A DNA stretch of 64,000 bases from Sternotherus odoratus. Its lineage: Eukaryota; Chordata; Testudines; Kinosternidae. The stretch lies in NCBI GenBank assembly GCA_032164245.1, contig JAVMKO010000035.1:1-64000 (forward strand), written 5' to 3'. Positions 50,601 through 61,700 of the stretch are shown piece after piece. Within the stretch, counting starts at the first letter, position 1, and every line of letters starts with the position of its first letter. Under the pieces are notes generated by a model. The model was not told the origin of the DNA. It ran no database searches and saw nothing but the letters and a program-made list of their open reading frames with translations. The position numbers were made by a program, and so were the translations under genes.

Positions 50601-53600
50601 CCCGGCTCTTCGAGGCCTTCGACCGGCAGGAGACGCGCACGGCCTCCCCCCACGCCTTCCGCATCGCCAAGCTCATGCTCTACGTCTTCGTCGCCATCCA
50701 CTGGTACGCCTGCGCCTACTTCGCGCTCTCCGGCGCCCTCGGCTACGGGACGGACGCCTGGGTCTACCCCCACCCCAGCCGGCCCGGCTTCGCCCGCCCG
50801 CTGCGCCAGTACCTCCACAGCTTCTACTTCTCCACGCTGGTGCTGACCACGGTGGGCGACACCCCCCCCGCCCAGCGCCAGGCCGAGTTCCTCTTCATGG
50901 TGGCCGGCCTCCTCCTGGCCGTCATGGGCTTCGCCACCTTCATGGGCAGCATAAGCTCCGTCATCTCCAGCCTGAGCACGGCCGAGGCCGCCTTCTACCC
51001 CGACACCGAGCGGGTGCGGAGCTACCTGCGGCTGCACCGGGTGAGCCGGCGCCTGGAGACCCGGGTGACCCGCTGGCACCAGCACCTGCAGCTCCACAAG
51101 AAGGTGACCCACGAGCAGCGGGTGCTGCAGCACCTGCCCGAGCGGCTGCGGGCCGAGGTGGCGGTGAGCGTGCACCTGCCCGCGCTGCACAAGGTGCAGC
51201 TCTTCCAGACCTGCGAGCAGGGGCTGCTGGAGGAGCTGGTGCTGAAGCTGCGGCCCCAGGTCTACAGCCCGGGCGAGTACGTGTGCCGCAAGGGGGACAT
51301 CGGGCGGGAGATGTACTTCATCCGCCAGGGCCGGCTGGCCGTGGTGGGCGACGACGGGCGCACCCAGTTCGCCGTGCTGGGCGAGGGGCTCTACTTCGGC
51401 GAGATCAGCATCATCAACATCAAAGGTGAGGCCCAGACCAGCCATGTGGGGGGCTCTGGGGCCAGGCCCAGGCAGGATACGGGGGGCTCTGGGGCCGGGC
51501 GCCGGCGGGATGTGGGGGGCTCTGGGGCCGGGCCCAGGCGGGATGTGGGGGGCTCTTGGGCCGGGCCCAGGCGGGATGTGGGGGGCTCCGGGGCCGGGCC
51601 CAGGCGGGATGTGGGGGGCTACGGGGCCGGGCCCAGGCGGGATGTGGGGGGCTCCGGGGCCGGGCCCAGGCGGGATGTGGGGGTCCCTTGGGCTGGGCCC
51701 AGGCAGGATGTGGGGGGCTCCGGGTGTCACGGAGCGCCCGGGCGATGGTCTGAACCGCTCCCTAGGAAGCCAGACCGGACTCCGGGTGAAGGGCCCCTTC
51801 TCCGTACACAGCCTGTTTCCCAGGCCAGGAGCTTCAGGGGTCCCCACTTCCACCTTCCTGGGTCTGACCTCGGAGCATTCAGCACCTTCTGCCCCTCCGT
51901 GTGCTTCCCCCAGCAAGCCCGCCTGGGCGGGGTCCTGGGGGAGCCCATGGGTTCTGCACCCCAAATCCACAGTCAGACGTGACTCTCAGCCAGCCAGCAG
52001 AATAGACGGTTTATTTGAGATGTCAGGAACCATCCAACTAACAGCTTCTCAGTCCAAACAGGGTCCCTCAGTCAGGCCTTTCTGGGGTGCCAGGAGGTGA
52101 GACCCAGATTCTGGGCTCCTGCTTCTCCCCCTAGGTTTAGTCGATGACTTCTAATCACAGACCATACAGTGAGCGTGAGCCTTCAGCTGGATCCATCCTG
52201 GGCCAGAGAGCGAGATGGCTTCTCTGCCTCTCCCAGCTCGACCCCGCCCCAGACTGTTTCAAAACCCCCTCATCACTTCCTGCTCCTTTGTTCCTTTCCC
52301 GGGCTTCAGGTGTTACCTGACCTCCCTCCCCCACCTGGGGTCAGGTTACAGCTTCCAGGATGCCTCCCAGCGAGGGGAGGGCGTTGCCTCCTTGCTTCCA
52401 GCATCAGCCCCTATCCCTTCACATAGACACTTAAGAAATGCATAGGGGAAACTGAGGCACACACACACAGTACTCCCACTTCGTCACACCGGGGCCGGGT
52501 GGCGGCGGGATGTGGGGGCTCCGGGGCCGGGCCCAGGCGGGATGTGGGGGCTCCGGGGCCGGGCCCAGGCGGGATGTGGGGGGCTCCGGGGCCGGGCGGC
52601 GGCGGGATGTGGGGGGTCTCTTGGGCCGGGCCCAGGTGGGATGTGGGGGGCTCCGGGGCTGGGCCCAGGCAGGATGTGGGGGGCTCCGGGGCCGGGCGGC
52701 GGCGGGATGTGGGGGTCTCTTGGGCCGGGCCCAGGTGGGATGTGGGGGGCTCCGGGGCTGGGCCCAGGCAGGATGTGGGGGCTCCGGGACCGGGCGGCGG
52801 CGGGATGTGGGGGGCTCCGGGGCCGAGCGGCGGCGGGATGTGGGGGGTCTCTTGGGCCGGGCCCAGGCGGGATGTGGGGGGTCTCTTGGGCCAGGTGGCG
52901 GTGGGATGTGGGGGGCTCTGGGACCGGGGCGGCAGCGGGATGTGGGGGTCTCTTGGCCGGGCCCAGGCGGGATGTGGGGGTCTCTTGGGCCGGGCCCAGG
53001 CGGGATGTGGGGGGTCTCTTGGGCCGGGCCCAGGCGGGATGTGGGGGTCTCTTGGGCCGGGCCCAGGCGGGATGTGGGGGGCTCCGGGACCGGGCGGCGG
53101 CGGGATGTGGGGGTCTCTTGGGCCGGGCCCAGGCGGGATGTGGGGGGCTCCGGGAGCGGGCGGCGGCGGGATGTGGGGGGTCGCCCGGCTGCCCCCCCGG
53201 GGTCCCGGTCCCAGCAGCTCCTGTCTCCCAGGGAACAAGTCGGGGAACCGGCGCACGGCCAACATCCGGAGCATCGGGTACTCGGACCTGTTCTGCCTGT
53301 CCAAGGAGGACCTGGGCGCGGCGCTGGCCGAGTTCCCCAGCGCCCGGGCGGCGCTGGAGGCCAAGGGCCGGGAGATCCTGCTGGGCATGGGCAAGCTGGA
53401 CGAGAACGCGGAGGCGGAGGAGGCCGCCCGCCAGCGGGAGGCCGAGCAGCGTACGGGGGCCCTGGAGCAGGCGCTGGACGCCCTGCAGACCAAGTGCGCC
53501 CGGCTGCTGGCCGAGCTGGAGTCCAGCGCCTTCAAGCTGGCCCTGCGCATCCAGCGCCTGGAGGGGCAGACGCAGGGCTGGGCCGGGGGGGGGGCGGGGG

Positions 53601-53980
53601 GGGGCGGGCGCTGCCCCCAGGCACTGAGGGGACAAGGGCCGGCGGAGCCCAGAGGGGCCCAGTACGGGGCGGCTGGGGGCGCGGGGGGGCAGGGACTCCC
53701 AGGTCATGCTCCCTCAGCCCCCCGTGGCCCCTGGGTGGATCCCCCTTCAGCGCGATGGCCCTTCTCGGGGGGCCCCTCCCACTCTCGGAGCCTTAGCACC
53801 CCTGTCTCTGCCAGCGGCCCCCCAGGGAGTCCCCTCGCTCTGGGCCCCAGGGCACCTCCTCCCCCCCCCCCCCCGCCCTGGTCTCTAGTCTGGAGCGACT
53901 CAGCCAGCATAAAACAGGGGTCCCAAGTTCCCTCGCCAGTCCTGTGTCCCCCCAAACTCCCTCTCCCCTCACCTTGTTAA
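44642..53980 (+). CDS. CNGA4: CNGA4, cyclic-nucleotide-gated channel alpha-4 subunit
   Basis: Modulatory subunit of the olfactory CNG channel, which with CNGA2 and CNGB1b passes Na+/Ca2+ in cilia in response to cAMP. Exons: 44642-44721, 46785-46901, 48757-48863, 50430-51425, 53232-53980; all junctions GT-AG with matching phases. S1 ([19 protein letters not shown]) is in exon 2 and S2 ([19 protein letters not shown]) in exon 3. Exon 4 (residues 102-433) holds S3-S6, the S4 region [15 protein letters not shown], pore [14 protein letters not shown] (about 235-248), the C-linker and most of the cyclic-nucleotide pocket ([28 protein letters not shown]). Exon 5 completes the pocket ([20 protein letters not shown]) and has a C-terminal leucine-zipper-like coiled coil (about 494-545). 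Conserved sequence ends near residue 550; a low-complexity tail runs to 682, against about 575 in mammals, possibly because G-run length errors hide the true stop. The start follows the only suitable ATG in an exon with a GTGAGT donor. Confidence 0.95.
44985..46665. repeat. 15-bp minisatellite filling CNGA4 intron 1
   Basis: About 110 copies of a 15-bp unit, CACTGACCCCCAGCG or CACTGCCCCCCAGCC, with occasional 14-bp copies. Because the unit is five codons, each frame encodes a fixed pentapeptide and produces minus-strand frames of 560-1,110 codons that are artefacts. C-rich on the coding strand. Confidence 0.95.
46905..48145. repeat. 22-26-bp G-rich minisatellite in CNGA4 intron 2
   Basis: About 55 copies of GCGATGGAGACAGGGCCGGG or GCGATGGGGGCAGGGCCGGG plus a G run, with a few GGGAATGATGGGGGC inserts. 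It begins within 10 bases of the exon 2 donor. Confidence 0.95.
48150..48756. other. CNGA4 intron 2, unique part
   Basis: From the end of the array to the acceptor CCCCCCCAG at 48756. It contains a C14 run at about 48,251-48,266 and the phrase TCACATGG near 48,428. No exon between the S1 and S2 exons is expected or seen. Confidence 0.5.
48856..50030. repeat. CNGA4 intron 3 array built from the exon 3 splice donor
   Basis: Each unit contains CCACACCGGTGAGAGCCCCC, which is exactly the end of exon 3 (CCACACCG) joined to its donor (GTGAGAG), followed by CCCGCCCGCCCCCACACCAA-like filler. Exact ACCGGTGAGAG occurs 20 times: the authentic one ending at 48863, and 19 more to about 50,009, with three variants (two ACCAGTGAGAG, one CACGGTGAGAG). 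Spacing is 29-75 bases. Confidence 0.95.
50031..50429. other. CNGA4 intron 3, unique 3' part
   Basis: Non-array sequence leading to the acceptor CCTCGCAG at 50422-50429. Includes a (CA)n patch at 50,110-50,125. Nothing coding is recognised. Confidence 0.5.
51428..53190. repeat. 33-38-bp minisatellite filling CNGA4 intron 4, split by an LTR
   Basis: Units of GGGGGCTCCGGGGCCGGGC, then CCAGGCGGGATGTG or GGCGGCGGGATGTG, with GGGTCTCTTGGGCC variants. About 8 copies precede and 20 follow the family-1 LTR at 51,725-52,488. It starts within about 25 bases of the exon 4 donor and ends about 40 before the exon 5 acceptor. Confidence 0.92.
51725..52488 (-). mobile_element. LTR-like element, family 1, with perfect 5-bp TSD
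   Basis: 764 bp from TGTCACGGAGCGCCCGGGCG to CACTTCGTCACA, flanked by CCGGG (51720-51724 and 52489-52493), the same pentamer as the copy at 12,563. It is antisense to CNGA4 within intron 4. Confidence 0.82.
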
Positions 53981-53984
53981 ACCC

Positions 53985-54055
53985 GACAGGTTCAAGAATA
54001 GCAACCGTGTTAGTCTGTACCCGTCAAGAAAGCCAGGAACACGTCCCACCCCCCA
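53985..54055. mobile_element. Fragment of a common turtle interspersed repeat
   Basis: AGCAACCGTGTTAGTCTGTA followed by CCCGTCAAGAAA resembles the terminal part of a repeat that I know from turtle sequences (TGTTAGTCTGTATTCGCAAA). Short, hence moderate confidence. It starts 5 bases past the CNGA4 stop. Confidence 0.45.
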
Positions 54056-54554
54056 GCATGGAGACTGTCCTAGAGAGAAGGGGAAGAACCGTTAGGTCTG
54101 CACCCCCCGGGCAGAGGGACCCAACCTCTCACCTGTGAGGGGTGAAGAAGCTCAAATCACCTGGTTGGCACCTGAGCCAAGGGACCAATGGGGACAAAAG
54201 ATACTTTCAAATCTGGGGGGAGGTTTGGGTTTGTGTCTCTGGGTGTTCGCGCCCAGCCGGAGAGGGACTGGGACAGGGAACCCCTCTCCTAAACCCCGAC
54301 CCTGAAACCAGCATCTAGGGTTACAAAACCAGGAAGTAAAGCAAGGAAATGCCTCCGATTATCCTTCGGTTCAGCTTGTGAATTTCTCCATGGGGTGGGG
54401 TTTATTCCTCTTTCCTGTAACTTTCAATCTGCGTCTAGAGGGGATCGCGGGTGTTTAATCCTTCTCTTTACCCTCTTTCATTATCCGCGTGTTTACCCCG
54501 TCGCGTTACCTTCCAGCCTGAGTTTACAGACGCGATTCTTTTACTTTTGTTTTA

Positions 54555-54560
54555 AATAAA
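54555..54560 (+). terminator. AATAAA within ERV LTR downstream of CNGA4
   Basis: This is the first canonical AATAAA I find on the plus strand after the CNGA4 stop at 53980, 575 bases away. It belongs to the retroviral-type LTR. Use by CNGA4 transcripts is inference. Confidence 0.45.
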
Positions 54561-54687
54561 ATTCTTCTTTTAAGAACCAGCTCGATTTCCAGTGTCCTAA
54601 AGACCCAGGGGGTTGGTCTGGGCTCACCTGTCCCAGTTGGTGAGGAAATTATTCTCCAGCCTCCCCAGGAAAAGGGGTGAAGGGGGT

Positions 54688-55316
54688 TGTCACGGAGCGC
54701 CCGGATGATGGTCTGGAACCGCTCCCTAGGAAGCCAGACCGGACTCCGGGTGAAGGGCCCCTTCTCCGTACACAGCCTGTTTCCCAGGCCAGGAGCTTCA
54801 GGGGTCCCCACTTCCACCTTCCTGGGTCTGACCTCGGAGCATTCAGCACCGTCTGCCCCTCCGTGTGCTTCCCCCAGCAAGCCCGCCTGGGCGGGGTCCT
54901 GGGGGAGCCCATGGGTTCTGCACCCCAAATCCACAGTCAAACGTGACTCTCAGCCAGCCAGTAAAACAGGTTTATTCGATGACTTCTATCTGGTCTAACA
55001 CGGACCATACAGCGAGCGTGAGCCCTCAGCTGGATCCATCTTGGGCGGTCAGAGAGCAAGATTGCTCCTCTCCCCTTCCTGCCTGACTCCAGCCAAACCC
55101 AGACTGACAAACCCCCCTCCAGCCCCTCCTCGTCTCTTTTCCCGGCTGGAGGTATCACCTGACCTCTCTCCAACACCTGGGGTGAGATTACAGCACCAGG
55201 GATGCCTCCTTGAGGGGGAGGGCGTCGCCTCCTTGCCTCCACTGTCAGCCCCTATTCCTTAAGAAATGCATAGGGGAAACCAAGGCACACACACACAGTA
55301 CTCCCACTTCGTCACA
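54688..55316 (-). mobile_element. LTR-like element, family 1, nested, with perfect 5-bp TSD
   Basis: 629 bp from TGTCACGGAGCGCCCGGATG to CACTTCGTCACA, flanked by GGGGT on both sides (54683-54687 and 55317-55321). A central ~120 bp present in other copies is missing. It is inserted within an older ERV-type LTR. Confidence 0.82.
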
Positions 55317-55510
55317 GGGGTTGGGGGACATTTTGGGGGAATAGGAACCCCAGGTGGTTCTTTCCTGAAATCAGTCGGTGGGGGCAGCGATACCCTTCAA
55401 GGAGAAGGAGGGATGAAGAGGTTTAACTGGAGCGGGTAGTATTAAGCTCAGGGGGGTTTCATGCGGGTCCCCAAATCTGTACCCCCAGAGGTCACAGTGG
55501 GGAGGGAACC

Positions 55511-56150
55511 CTTGTGCCGAAGGGGGGGGGCTGTTCTTAATGTTCTCTGGATACTGTGGGGGTGCCTCAGTTTCCCCTGGGCATTGCTTTAGTCTCTGGG
55601 GAGGATCGGGGGGGGGGGGGATTGTTGCAGAGCCCGAGAGGCTCAGTGTGATGGTGTCTGCACAGAGGACGGACCCGGCTGGGGTCCTACAAGCTCCGTG
55701 TTCCTGTCGTCTCCTAACCCGTCTGTTTCCCCGGCTGGGGGGAGCCGCAGGAAGTGGGGTGCAGGGTACCGCCCCCCCCACTCCATGACAGCCCCGACAC
55801 AAACCATTGGAACAATAAGAAAAACCAAGACCCCCCCCCCCCCATTGCCCCAGGGAAGGCTGGCTGGGGCAGGGGTCCCCTGGGAGGTTGCGGGCAGGGC
55901 TGGCATTAAACTCACTGGGGCCCAGGGCAGACACCCAAACTCCCGCCATGCTGGGCTGCAGCCCACGGTCCCCCCGGCCCCCTGGGGCTGGAGCCGCAGC
56001 CCGAGTGTAGCTTGCGGGGGGCCCTGTGGCGGGGGGCCCGGGGCAGTTGTCCAGCTTCCTCCCCACAAGGCCGGGCGAGAGCCAGTCACTGTGGTGCAGG
56101 GGGGTTGGGGGGTCTCCGGGAGAAAGGCTGAGAACCCAGCTCTGGAGAAC
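55511..56150. other. LTR fragment and unassigned sequence
   Basis: 55,515-55,700 (CTGTTCTTAATGTTCTCTGG, GGTGCCTCAGTTTCCCCTGG, GATTGTTGCAGAGCCCGAGA) is the 5' part of another LTR related to family 1. The rest, to 56,150, is GC-rich with GCTGGCATTAAACTCACTGG, possibly a decayed transposon. No gene is recognised. Confidence 0.45.
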
Positions 56151-56154
56151 AGCC

Positions 56155-57005
56155 CCCCCCCCTGCACCCGCTAGGAGCAGATCCCCCCGCAAGACGCCCC
56201 CCCTCGGGTTGAACCCAGCCCCCCCCCCTGCACCCGCTAGGAGCAGATCCCCCCGCAAGACGCCCCCCCTCGGGTTGAACCCAGCCCCCCCCTGCACCCG
56301 CTAGGAGGATCCCCCCGCGAGACGCCCCCCCCTCGGGTTGAACCCAGCCCCCCCCTGCACCCGCTAGGAGCAGATCCCCCCGCGAGACGCCCCCCCCTCG
56401 GGTTGAACCCAGCCCCCCCCCTGCACCCGCTAGGAGCAGATCCCCCGCGAGACGCCCCCCCCTCGGGTTGAACCCAGCCCCCCCCTGCACCCGCTAGGAG
56501 CAGATCCCCCCGCGAGACGCCCCCCCCCTCGGGTTGAACCCAGCCCCCCACCTGCACCCGCTAGGAGCAGATCGCCCCGCGAGACGCCCCCCCTCGGGTT
56601 GAACCCAGCCCCCCCCTGCACCCGCTAGGAGCAGATCCCCCCGCGAGACGCCCCCCCTCGGGTTGAACCCAGCCCCCCCTGCACCCGCTAGGAGCAGATC
56701 CCCCCGCGAGACGCCCCCTCTCGGGTTGAACCCAGCCCCCCCCTGCACCCGCTAGGAGCAGATCCCCCCTCGAGACGCCCCCCCCTCGGGTTGAACCCAG
56801 CCCCCCACCTGCACCCGCTAGGAGCAGATCCCCCCGCGAGACGCCCCCCCCCTCGGGTTGAACCCAGCCCCCCCCCTGCACCCGCTAGGAGCAGATCCCC
56901 CCGCGAGACGCCCCCCCCCTCGGGTTGAACCCAGCCCCCCCCTGCACCCGCTAGGAGCAGATCCCCCCGCGAGACGCCCCCCCCCCCTCGGGTTGAGCCC
57001 AGCCC
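56155..57005. repeat. ~65-bp C-rich minisatellite
   Basis: Thirteen copies of TGCACCCGCTAGGAGCAGAT, CCCCCCGCGAGACGCCCCCC and CTCGGGTTGAACCCAG with variable C runs. Copies differ by few substitutions. Confidence 0.93.
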
Positions 57006-57149
57006 CCCTGGGGACCCCACCTGGTCCTGATCAATCCACAGGACTGTCCCGACGTGTGTGTGATAAATCCCATGGTGTTATTGGAATAAACGTGGCATCT
57101 TGTCTTGTCCCCCCCAAACAATTCTGTGTAGTTTTCTCTGTATAACACC

Positions 57150-57375
57150 AGGGAGGGGTGTTAGCCCAGGGGGAGGGGTGTTAGCCCGGGGGAGGGGGCG
57201 GGGGGGAGGGATGTTAGCCCGGGGGGCCGGGGGGGGGAGGGATGGTAGCCCTGGGGGAGGGGTGTTAGCCCAGGGGGAGGGGTGTTTAGCCCGGGGGGCC
57301 AAGGGGGAGGGGTGTTAGCCCGGGAGGGCCGGGGGGGGGGACGGGATGGTAGCCCTGGGGGAGGGGGTGTTAGCC
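57150..57375. repeat. ~20-bp G-rich minisatellite
   Basis: About nine units of GGTGTTAGCCCAGGGGGAGG or GATGTTAGCCCGGGGGG with irregular G-rich spacers. Confidence 0.85.
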
Positions 57376-58794
57376 CAGAGCCCAGTGGGGGGGTGAATTG
57401 AGTTCCCTAGGCACCGAGTGCCCACAAGGGGGAGCCCCCGAATGGGGCGTACTCTGCTCCCCCCCCCAGGCAGCCAGTGGGGCGGGGGTTCAGGCCGCTC
57501 GGCTCTGGGCTCTTCCCGGGGGGCCGTGAGCCGTGTCTGGAGCTCGGGGGCCAGGGGGTCGCCCACTCGGCTGGCAGCCCGGGCCAGAGCCGGGTAAGGA
57601 GCCCGCGGAGCGGGAGCCATGGACCGTGGGGCAGTGGAGCTGTGGGGCCATGGGGCTGTGGAGCCGTGGGGCCATGGGGCAGTAGAGCTGTGGGACCGTG
57701 ATTGTCCCCCCCACCGCGGGCCGCCGCCGCCGCTTTACCCCGCCCAGCTGGTGTCTCGGTCGGGGCGGCTGGGCACCGCTGGGCAGAGCTCCCGGCGGGA
57801 GGACGGGACTCCCCGCCCCGTGCTCACGACTGCTGTGTGCCTGGCACTCCCTCGTGCCAGCGTGTGACGGGGGCCTCCCAGGGACTGAGCCGGGCCAGGG
57901 CCTGGGCGCGTGGGTCCGCGGCACTGGGGCTGCAGGGCAAATCCCCGGGGCAGCTCCGTTGCCAGGGGCGGGGGGTGTTGTCAGGGGAGCAGCGTTTCGG
58001 GGGGAGCCCCGGGGGCGGCGCTGGCACCGGGCGGATCCACCTGCACGTACCAAGTGGGCGGGAGATTTTCCGTCTTCACCCATCCTGGGCCTTCCCCTGA
58101 GCCGGGCAGCGCCCGGGGAGCAGAGAGGAACCCGCCTCGGGGTGCCCATGCCAGGGCGAGGGCGGCAGGCGGGCGCTGCAGGGAAAGCACTACCTGCGCT
58201 GCCATCGCTCCGATTCAGGGTTAACGCCCGCCAGAGGCAGGGCAGGGGCGGGGCCCAGGCTCCAGCTCCTCTCCCTCGCCCAGTCCCCCCACGCGGACCC
58301 CCAGCCCCTCCCCCTCGCCCAGTCCCCCCACGCAGACCCCCAGCCCCTCCCCTTCGCCCAGTCCCCCCACGCAGACCCCCAGCCCCTCCCCCTCGCCCAG
58401 TCCCCCCACGTGGACCCCCATCCTCCCGCCACTCCATCTTGCCCAGTCCCCAAATACTGATACCCAGCCTCTAGCCACCCCACCTCCGACACCCCCCTCC
58501 AGCCCGTCCCCCTTCTCTTTGTCTCTCTTCCTGGTCTCCTCGCCCCCTGCCCCCGGTATCAGGTTACAGAGGTGCCAACAGCTGGGCAGCCTCCCCTGCC
58601 CCAGGGCCTCAGCAAAATCACACCCCCAATTCCCACCACCCCCGCAAGGAATTGGTGCAGCACCCAGGGAAACTGAGGCACGCGCAGTATTGGTGCAGCG
58701 CATGTGGCAACTGAGGCACAGTCCGTGTTGGTGTAGGACAGCAAGACTCACATGCAACATAACGAGAGGAACGCCCCACTTCATCACACGGGGG
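57376..58794. other. CpG-rich region, possible 5' end of an unseen gene
   Basis: 57,480-57,800 is CpG-dense. GGGCCAGAGCCGGGTAAGGA at 57,581-57,600 includes a plausible GTAAGG donor, and CACTTCG/GCCGCCGCCGCCGC patches suggest a promoter. CCKBR follows CNGA4 in human, but I see no receptor coding exon here, so no gene is called. At 58,265-58,420 a 39-bp C-rich unit (CAGCCCCTCCCCCTCGCCCA) repeats four times. 58,655-58,793 resembles a decayed LTR end. Confidence 0.35.
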
Positions 58795-61700
58795 CACTGG
58801 GGGGTCGGACCACGTCATGGGGCTCTATGGGGGGCGCTGGGGGGGGTCATACCATTTCACAGGGCACCAGGGGGATACTGGGGGGCTCGTACCATGTCAC
58901 GGGGCTCTGAGGGGAGCACTGGGGGGGTCATACCATGTCACGGGGCTCTATGGGAAGCACTGGGGGGGTCATACCATGTCACGGGGCTCTGTGGGGAGCA
59001 CTGGGGGGGTCATACCATGTCACGGGGCTCTGTGGGGAGCACTGGGGGGGTCATACCGTGTCACGGGGCTCTGTGGGGAGCACTGGGGGGGTCATACCGT
59101 GTCACGGGGCTCTGTGGGGAGCACTGGGGGGGTCATACCGTGTCACGGGGCTCTATGGGGAGCACTGGGGGGTCATACCGTGTCACGGGGCTCTGTGGGG
59201 AGCACTGGGGGGGTCATACCATGTCACGGGGCTCTGTGGGGAGCACTGGGGGGGTCATACCGTGTCACGGGGCTCTGTGGGGAGCACTGGGGGGTCATAC
59301 TCGTCACGGAGCGCCCGGGCGATAGTCTGGAACTTGCTCCCTAGGAAGCCAGACCGGACTCCGGGTGAAGGGCCCCTTCTCCGTACACAGCCTGTTTCCC
59401 AGGCCAGGAGCTTCAGGGGTCCCCACTTCCACCTTCCTGGGTCTGACCTCGGAGCATTCAGCACCTTCTGCCCCTCCGTGTGCTTCCCCCAGCAAGCCCG
59501 CCTGGGCGGGGTCCTGGGGGAGCCCATGGGTTCTGCACCCCAAATCCACAGTCAAACGTGACTCTCAGCCAGCCAGCAGAATAGACGGTTTATTTGAGAT
59601 GTCAGGAACCATCCAACTCACAGCTTCTCAGTCTCAACAGGGCCCATCCAGTCAGGCCCTTCTGGGGTGCTAGGAGGTGAGACCCAGATTCTGGGCTCCT
59701 GCTTCTCCCCCAGGTTTATTCGATGACTTCCATCTGGTCTAACACAGACCATGCAGCGAGCGAGCGTGAGCCTTCAGCTGGATCCATCTTGGGGGCTAGA
59801 GAGCGAGATGGCTTCTCTCCCTTTTCCCAGCTAGACCCAGACTGACTCAACCCCCTCCCCAGCCCCTCCCTGCTCTCCTTTGTCCCTTTGTTTGATTTCC
59901 CGGGCTGGAGGTATCACCTGACCTCCCTCCAACACCTGGGGTCAGATTACAGCATCAGGGATGCCTCCTTGCTTCCAGTGTCAGCCCCTACTCCTTAAGA
60001 AATGCATAGGGGAAACTGAGGCACGCACACAGTATTCCTACTTCGTCACACATACCATGTCACGGGGCTCTGTGGAGAGCACTGGGGGGGTCATACCACG
60101 TCACGGGGCTCTATGGGGGATACTGGGGGGTCATACCATGTCACGGGGCTCTATGGGGAGCACTGGGGGGTCATACCATGTCACGGGGCTCTATGGGGAA
60201 CACTGAGGGGGTCATACCATGTCACGGGGCTCTATGGGGAACACTGGGGGGTTGTACAACGTCACGGGACTCTATGGGGAGCACTGGGGGGTCGTACCAT
60301 GTCACGGGGCTCTATGGGGAGCACTGGGGGGGGGTCATACCATGTCACAGAGCTCTATGGGGAGCACTGGGGGGGTCATACCATGTCACGGGGCTCTATG
60401 GGGAGCACTGGGGGGTCATACCATGTCACAGGGCTCTGTGGGGGACACTGGGGGGTCATACCATGTCACGGGGCTCTGTGGGGAGCACTGGGGGGTCATA
60501 CCACGTCACGGGGCTCTGTGGGGAGCACTGGGGGGGTCATACCATGTCACGGGGCTCTGTGGGGAGCACTGGGGGGGTCATACCACGTCACGGGGCTCTA
60601 TGGGGAGCACTGGGGGGGTCATACCATGTCACGGGGCTCTGTGGGGAGCACTGGGGGGGGTCATACCACGTCACGGGGCTCTATGGGGAGCACTGGGGGG
60701 GGGGGTCATACCATGTCACGGGGCTCTATGGGGAGCACTGGGGGGGTCGTACAACGTCACGGGGCTCTATGGGAAGCACTGGGGGGTCATACCATGTCAC
60801 GGGGCTCTATGGGGAGCACTGGGGGGGGTCATACCATGTCACAGGGCTCTATGGGGAGCACTGGGGAGGTCATACCATGTCACGGGGCTCTGTGGGGGAC
60901 ACTGGGGGGGGTCATACCATGTCACGGGGCTCTGTGGGGAGCACTGGGGGGTCATATCATGTCACGGGGCTATGTGGGGAGCACTGGGGGGGTCATACCA
61001 CGTCACGGGGCTCTATGGGGAGCACTGGGGGGGGTCATACCATGTCACGGGGCTCTATGGGGAGCACTGGGGAGGTCATACCACATCATGGGGCTCTGTG
61101 GAGGACACTGGGGGGGGTCATACCATGTCACGGGGCTCTGTGGGGAGCACTGGGGGGTCATATCATGTCACGGGGCTATGTGGGGAGCACTGGGGGGGTC
61201 GTACCACATCATGGGGCTCTATGGGGAGCACTGGGGGGTCATACCATGTCACGGGGCTCTGTGGGGGACACTGGGGGGGGTCATACCACGTCACGGGGCT
61301 CTATGGGGAGCACTGAGGGGGTCATACCATGTCACGGGGCTCTATGGGGAGCACTGGGGGGTCATACCATGTCAGGGGGCTCTATGGGGAGCACTGGGGG
61401 GGTCATACCACGTCACGGGGCTCTATGGGGAGCACTGGGGGGGTCATACCACGTCACGGGGCTCTATGGGGAGCACTGGGGGGTCATACCATGTCACGGG
61501 GCTCTATGGGGAGCACTGGGGGGGTCATACCATGTCACGGAGCTCTGTGGGGGACACTGGGGGGTTGTACCATGTCAGGGGGCTCTGGGGGGGTCATACC
61601 ACGTCATGGGGCTCTGTGGGGGACACTGGGGGGGTCATACCACGTCACGGGGCTCTGGGAGGGACACTGGGGGGGGTCGTACCACGTCACGGGGCTCTAT

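Larger units (their letters stand above)
54056..55510 (+). mobile_element. Endogenous retrovirus-type LTR, interrupted by a second LTR
   Basis: AT-rich relative to its surroundings. Phrases such as GTGAAGAAGCTCAAATCACC, GGGACCAATGGGGACAAAAG and TTTCCTGTAACTTTCAATCT match a turtle LTR as I remember it. It has a canonical polyadenylation signal TTTAAATAAAATTC. After the family-1 insert at 54,688-55,316 the same LTR seems to resume (GGGGGAATAGGAACCCCAGG, TTTCATGCGGGTCCCCAAAT). No retroviral genes are seen. Confidence 0.6.

Noticed and set aside
53832..53880. Proline stretch in the CNGA4 tail as an SH3-binding motif
   Set aside because: It comes from a C-run whose length is uncertain, in a part of the frame that may be spurious.
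57480..57600. Possible first exon of CCKBR, the next gene in human gene order
   Set aside because: There is a CpG-rich stretch and a GTAAGG donor, but no receptor peptide or transmembrane segment is visible; synteny alone is not enough.
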